From assembly GCA_003169975.1 (NCBI GenBank), contig PNAA01000047.1:1-64000 (forward strand): a stretch of DNA of 64,000 nucleotides, given 5' to 3'. Positions within the stretch are counted from its first letter, which is position 1, and every line of letters starts with the position of its first letter. The notes beneath the pieces are model-generated. The model did no database searches and was not told the origin of the DNA. It saw only the letters and a program-made list of their open reading frames with translations. The translations under genes were made by a program, and so were the position numbers. Source of the stretch: Spartobacteria bacterium. GTDB lineage: Bacteria; Verrucomicrobiota; Verrucomicrobiia; Chthoniobacterales; UBA10450. This document shows, piece by piece, positions 60,974-64,000 of the stretch.

Positions 60974-61483
60974 TCAGTAGACGTTCGGCGTCAAATATTG
61001 GAAGGCGATGACCCGACCGCGCTGAAAGGAAACCGTCTTCACCGGATAGCTCACCGTGTCGGCAAAGGGGTAGTAGTACGGATCCCAATAAGGATCGACG
61101 AACGCACCGTAAAAGCGATGACCACCATGCCGCCCGTAAAATCCAATCGGACCGGCGAAACCCCACCCATAACCAAATCCGCCATAACCGTAGGGCCCGT
61201 AGGCGGCCGTCGAAAGCGTGTAAACCCAGGTCTCCGTCGGCACCCCGCGCACCGCGCCGACCGCTTTCTGTTGCGGCTGACCCCAGGCGATATAGACCGC
61301 GGCCTGCGACATCCCGCCGTTGATTTTCCCCTGGTTCACCAGGGCTTGGTCCTTCGGCGAGAGTTGATCAAACGACGCGCGATTCGACTCGATCCGCGAC
61401 CCGACAGTGCTGCAACCCGAGAGAACCAACGCGCCAGTTGCGATGCACGCCAACAACGCCCACGAAAACAATTGACGCTTCAT
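60974..61483 (-). CDS. Lipoprotein with SmpA/OmlA-like segment and Gly/Tyr-rich tail
   Basis: A 169-residue lipoprotein: signal MKRQLFSWALLACIATGALVLSGC with lipobox LSGC. The segment LSPKDQALVNQGKINGGMSQAAVYIAWGQPQQK resembles the SmpA/BamE-type fold. The middle is rich in Gly and Tyr (YGPYGYGGFGYGWGFAG). It ends VIAFQYLTPNVY. It is convergent with the CNNM pair. Function unknown; an envelope role is likely. Confidence 0.85.
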   Translation of the reverse strand: MKRQLFSWALLACIATGALVLSGCSTVGSRIESNRASFDQLSPKDQALVNQGKINGGMSQAAVYIAWGQPQQKAVGAVRGVPTETWVYTLSTAAYGPYGYGGFGYGWGFAGPIGFYGRHGGHRFYGAFVDPYWDPYYYPFADTVSYPVKTVSFQRGRVIAFQYLTPNVY

Positions 61484-61664
61484 GTTTCAATATAAAACGC
61501 GGCGCAGCAGCGTCAAACCGGGGCGGGCGGTTGAGACATCGAAAAAAGTAACAACTTCGAAAGAAATGGCGCCTGATCGAGCCGCCCGATTCACGATGCA
61601 ACGATTCAACGTTTCGCAGGCCGCGCCATCTTGATTCGCGAAAGGCCCCGCCGTAGCCTCGGCC
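61484..61664. other. Divergent promoter region, lipoprotein and moa genes
   Basis: About 180 bases. No gene or known riboswitch is recognised. It must hold the promoters of the lipoprotein (minus) and the moaA operon (plus). A molybdenum-cofactor riboswitch was looked for and not seen. Confidence 0.5.
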
Positions 61665-62666
61665 ATGGAGGATCGCTTCGGCCATCGCATCTCGTATTTG
61701 CGCGTCTCTATCACCGACCGCTGCAACGAGCGCTGCACCTACTGCATGCCGCAGGAGTTGCAGGAATGGCTCCCGCGCCATGACATCCTCACCTTCGAAG
61801 AAACCATCCGTCTCATCCGGATCGCGGGCGAGCTGGGCGTGACGAAAATCCGTCTCACCGGTGGTGAGCCCCTCACGCGGCGCGATGTCATCCAGCTCTT
61901 CCGCCAGCTCCCGCGCCTAACGAACCTGCGCGACATCGGCCTTTCGACCAATGGCACCCTCCTCACCCGCGAGGTGGAGCCCGGCCTGACGATGGCGGCG
62001 GCGGTCCGCGCCTGCGGCTTCAATTCCGTCAATATCTCGCTCGATACGCTCGACCGCGAAGAGTATGCCCGCGTCACGGGACGCGATCTGCTGCCCGACG
62101 CACTCGCGGGGATCGACGCGGCCATCGCCGCCGGATTTCCGCAGGTGAAGATCAACTGCGTGTTGATGCGCGGCCATAACCAGGAAGCGCTCGTGCCGCT
62201 GGTCGATTTTGCGGCGGAACGGAATCTTCTTCTCCGTTTCATCGAACTCATGCCGGTGAGCACGACCGAGGTCCTGGCCGAGAGCAACTTCTTCCCCGTG
62301 GCCGAGGCGAAACGCACGATCGAAGCGAAATTTGGCTCCTTGCTTCCGCAGCCGGAATTCCGGACCAACGGCCCGGCCAGCTACTATCAAATCCCTGGGC
62401 GCGCCCAGCGCATCGGGTTTATCGGCGCGATGACCAACCTGCATTTCTGCGAGAGCTGCAACAAACTGCGCCTCACCTGCGACGGGAAACTGCGACCCTG
62501 TCTCGGCAGTTACCTCGAGTTCGACATTATGAAGCCGCTGCGCGCCGGCGCGAGCGACGAAGAGCTCCGGCAATTCTTTCTCGATGTCGTCGAACGCAAA
62601 CCGGAGCAGCATGATTTCCGCACGACCTACCAACCGGGGCGCAAGATGGTGGCGATCGGTGGCTAA
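61665..62666 (+). CDS. moaA: GTP 3',8-cyclase, molybdenum cofactor biosynthesis
   Basis: A radical-SAM enzyme that converts GTP to 3',8-cyclo-GTP, the first step of molybdopterin synthesis. The 333 residues show DRCNERCTYCMPQE (first Fe-S cluster), LTGGEPLTRRDV, and the C-terminal second cluster HFCESCNKLRLTCDGKLRPCL. The usual C-terminal Gly-Gly is present (IGG before the stop). It is followed three bases later by moaC. The stop TAA lies within an octamer-like GGCTAACG. An exact octamer encodes L-T in RLTNLRDIG. Confidence 0.97.
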   Translation: MEDRFGHRISYLRVSITDRCNERCTYCMPQELQEWLPRHDILTFEETIRLIRIAGELGVTKIRLTGGEPLTRRDVIQLFRQLPRLTNLRDIGLSTNGTLLTREVEPGLTMAAAVRACGFNSVNISLDTLDREEYARVTGRDLLPDALAGIDAAIAAGFPQVKINCVLMRGHNQEALVPLVDFAAERNLLLRFIELMPVSTTEVLAESNFFPVAEAKRTIEAKFGSLLPQPEFRTNGPASYYQIPGRAQRIGFIGAMTNLHFCESCNKLRLTCDGKLRPCLGSYLEFDIMKPLRAGASDEELRQFFLDVVERKPEQHDFRTTYQPGRKMVAIGG

Positions 62667-62669
62667 CGA

Positions 62670-63140
62670 ATGGCACGGCTCACTCACATCGCGAGCGACG
62701 GCAGCGCGAAGATGGTCGACGTCTCGGCCAAACCGCTCAGCCACCGGGAAGCCGTCGCAAGTGGAAAGATCGAATTGAGACCGGCGACGCTCGAACTCAT
62801 CGCGTCAGATCGGATTGCGAAAGGAAACGTCTTCGCCACCGCGCGGATCGCCGGGATTCAGGCCGCAAAGCAAACCCCGCAGCTCATTCCGCTCTGCCAC
62901 ACCCTTGGTTTGAGCCACGTCGAGCTTGCCCTAACGAGTGGCGCCACCGCCGTGGAAGCAACCTGCACCGCACGCACCACCGCCCAGACGGGTGTCGAGA
63001 TGGAAGCCCTCACCGGCGTGACCGTCGCGCTCCTCACGATCTACGACATGTGCAAAGCGGTCGATAAACAGATGCGGATCGGCGATGTGCACCTCGTACG
63101 CAAAACGAAAACGGCAACGAGACAAGATTTGCAGGATTAA
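62670..63140 (+). CDS. moaC: Cyclic pyranopterin monophosphate synthase
   Basis: MoaC converts MoaA's product to cyclic pyranopterin monophosphate. The 156 residues include [63 protein letters not shown], all canonical. It lies between moaA and a mog/moaB gene. An octamer variant (CCCTAACG, 62929) encodes L-T. Its 3' end overlaps a dispersed inverted repeat. Confidence 0.97.
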   Translation: MARLTHIASDGSAKMVDVSAKPLSHREAVASGKIELRPATLELIASDRIAKGNVFATARIAGIQAAKQTPQLIPLCHTLGLSHVELALTSGATAVEATCTARTTAQTGVEMEALTGVTVALLTIYDMCKAVDKQMRIGDVHLVRKTKTATRQDLQD

Positions 63141-63213
63141 CTGGATGGGAGAGGAAACTGCATTCCCTTCTTCTCATTTCAATCCTCATAATCCTGTAAA
63201 TCCTGTCAAAAAA
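63118..63213. repeat. Dispersed inverted repeat (aggatta family) between moaC and mog
   Basis: gacaagatttgcaggatta (63120-63138) and taatcctgtaaatcctgtc (63189-63207) are near-perfect reverse complements (17 of 19). The left arm supplies the last codons of moaC. The right arm is followed by seven A residues on +, so it would terminate only minus-strand transcription. Confidence 0.8.
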
Positions 63214-63696
63214 ATGCAGATCACCGTTGGCATCATTACCGTTTCCGATCGCGCCAGCCGCGCCGAATACGACGATCTCGGCGGTCCCGCCTTGAAAGAG
63301 GTCGCTCTCAAGAACAACTGGAGCGTCCTCTGCGAAGCGATCGTCCCCGATGAAATCGACCGCCTGCAGGAAGCGATCCGCTCCTTCGCCGACCAGGGTT
63401 GCGGCCTCATCCTGACAACGGGCGGCACCGGTCTGGCCGCGCGCGATATCACGCCGGAAGCGATCCGCGGCCTGATGCGCGTCGAGCTTCCCGGTTTCGG
63501 CGAGGTGATGCGCGCCGAGTCGATGAAGATCACGCCGAACGCGATCCTTTCGCGCAACCTGGGCGCGGTCGTCGCGCAATCTTTAGTCATCGCCTTGCCC
63601 GGCAAACCGAGCGGCGCGGTCGAGTGTCTCGGCTTCGTCGCGGGGGCAATCCCGCACGGCGTGGCGCTCGCCCAACGCCTGCCGACATCCTGTTAA
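63214..63696 (+). CDS. Molybdopterin adenylyltransferase-like protein (Mog/MoaB)
   Basis: A 160-residue MoCF-fold protein that adenylates molybdopterin, or a MoaB paralogue. Motifs: GIITVSDRASRAEYDDLGG, LILTTGGTGLAARDITPEA and ALPGKPSGAVECLGF. ATG 63214 starts directly at the first strand; the longer frame back to 63085 overlaps moaC and was rejected. It completes a moaA-moaC-mog operon. MoaD, MoaE and MoeA are not in the window. Confidence 0.92.
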   Translation: MQITVGIITVSDRASRAEYDDLGGPALKEVALKNNWSVLCEAIVPDEIDRLQEAIRSFADQGCGLILTTGGTGLAARDITPEAIRGLMRVELPGFGEVMRAESMKITPNAILSRNLGAVVAQSLVIALPGKPSGAVECLGFVAGAIPHGVALAQRLPTSC

Positions 63697-63764
63697 GCAC
63701 AAAGCCGGTTTCTTTTCTTGAATCCAAACCCAGTCGTCGTCGCATCTCAATGGAGATCCCAATC

Positions 63765-64000
63765 ATGAAAAACAAGAATCTTATCGCTGCGTTGTCCCTT
63801 CTCGGCCTTCTCTCCACTGGTTGCGATTGGCGGGGTATCCGCGGTAACGGCCAGATCAAGACTGAGACCCGGCCAGTCACCGCGTTTACCCGGGTGAATG
63901 CGGGTGGTTTCTACGAGCTGGAATGGCGTCCGGGCGCCCCCTCTTTTAGCCTAACGACGGACGAAAATCTGCTTTCGCACATCACGACCAGCGTGGAGGG
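63765..64000 (+). CDS. DUF2807-type lipoprotein, 5' part
   Basis: The gene runs off the right edge after ~78 codons. It begins MKNKNLIAALSLLGLLSTGC, a lipoprotein signal with lipobox, preceded by ggag ten bases upstream of the ATG at 63765. The mature part (RGNGQIKTETRPVTAFTRVNAGGFYELEW) is the typical opening of DUF2807/GIN-domain putative adhesins. An exact octamer encodes S-L-T in FSLTTDE near the window end. Confidence 0.78.
   Translation, partial: MKNKNLIAALSLLGLLSTGCDWRGIRGNGQIKTETRPVTAFTRVNAGGFYELEWRPGAPSFSLTTDENLLSHITTSVE

Noticed and set aside
61484-61664. Molybdenum-cofactor riboswitch ahead of moaA
   Set aside because: The 180-base interval shows no multi-stem fold or conserved core that I can recognise.

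Overview
This is a GC-rich, gene-dense bacterial chromosome segment. I read it as most likely Verrucomicrobiota (Chthoniobacterales or Spartobacteria-like soil type). This is inferred from gene content: a CdsZ-type coiled-coil/zinc-ribbon protein, a YadA-head/S74 chaperone surface protein, lipoproteins and repeat domains of verrucomicrobial style, and several families of dispersed intergenic palindromes. No rRNA is present, so the placement is tentative. No plasmid, phage or CRISPR array is seen.

Layout: 0-6 kb (minus) is a beta-oxidation electron-transfer operon: acyl-CoA dehydrogenase, etfB, etfA, a RelE-type toxin-antitoxin pair, then a membrane Fe-S ETF:quinone oxidoreductase. 6-11 kb holds a DUF5655 protein, a secreted glycosidase-like protein, a TIR-domain membrane protein beside a small membrane protein of the same fold, DoxX and an HDAC-family deacetylase. 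11-13 kb holds a frameshifted nhaA and a tRNA-Pro locus with a GIY-YIG nuclease gene trapped between the tRNA and a partial tRNA copy. 13-17 kb has two cytoplasmic histidine kinases. 17-21 kb has ychF, the zinc-ribbon protein and a ketosynthase/SRPBCC pair. 21-27 kb is accessory: a large membrane protein, the YadA/S74 protein with a premature stop, wrecked restriction-modification genes, a broken DUF4258/DUF2283 toxin-antitoxin pair and tandem repeats.

27-31 kb (minus) has a RibD-type reductase, a flippase-like membrane protein, a sugar isomerase-like protein and an MFS exporter. 31-37 kb has a lipoprotein hydrolase and a TCA block sucC-VOC-sucD-gltA. 37-43 kb has carA, a 6S RNA candidate with its own terminator, and pheT-pheS-rplT. 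43-49 kb has a CHASE2 adenylate cyclase, FHA protein, gluQRS, a HAD phosphatase, a STAS protein and a glycosyltransferase. 49-54 kb is an envelope operon: two GT4s, a GT9 and an MsbA-like ABC transporter. 54-64 kb has DUF1802, PHP, YyaL/DUF255, TSUP, DUF309, two CNNM/CBS proteins, a lipoprotein, moaA-moaC-mog and a partial DUF2807 lipoprotein.

The most striking feature is not a gene. The non-palindromic octamer GCCTAACG (reverse CGTTAGGC) occurs 37 times by hand count against about 2-3 expected. Copies are almost equally split between strands, lie mostly inside genes, always sit in a stop-free frame when internal to a gene, sometimes supply a gene's own stop codon, and in one place a near-copy pair forms an inverted repeat between convergent genes. 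This resembles the behaviour of DNA uptake sequences, but no function is shown.

Caveat: several conserved genes carry frameshifts (5' esterase, nhaA three times, GIY-YIG, DUF1272, R-M fragments, DUF4258). Some may be true decay and some may be assembly indels; the sequence alone cannot separate these.
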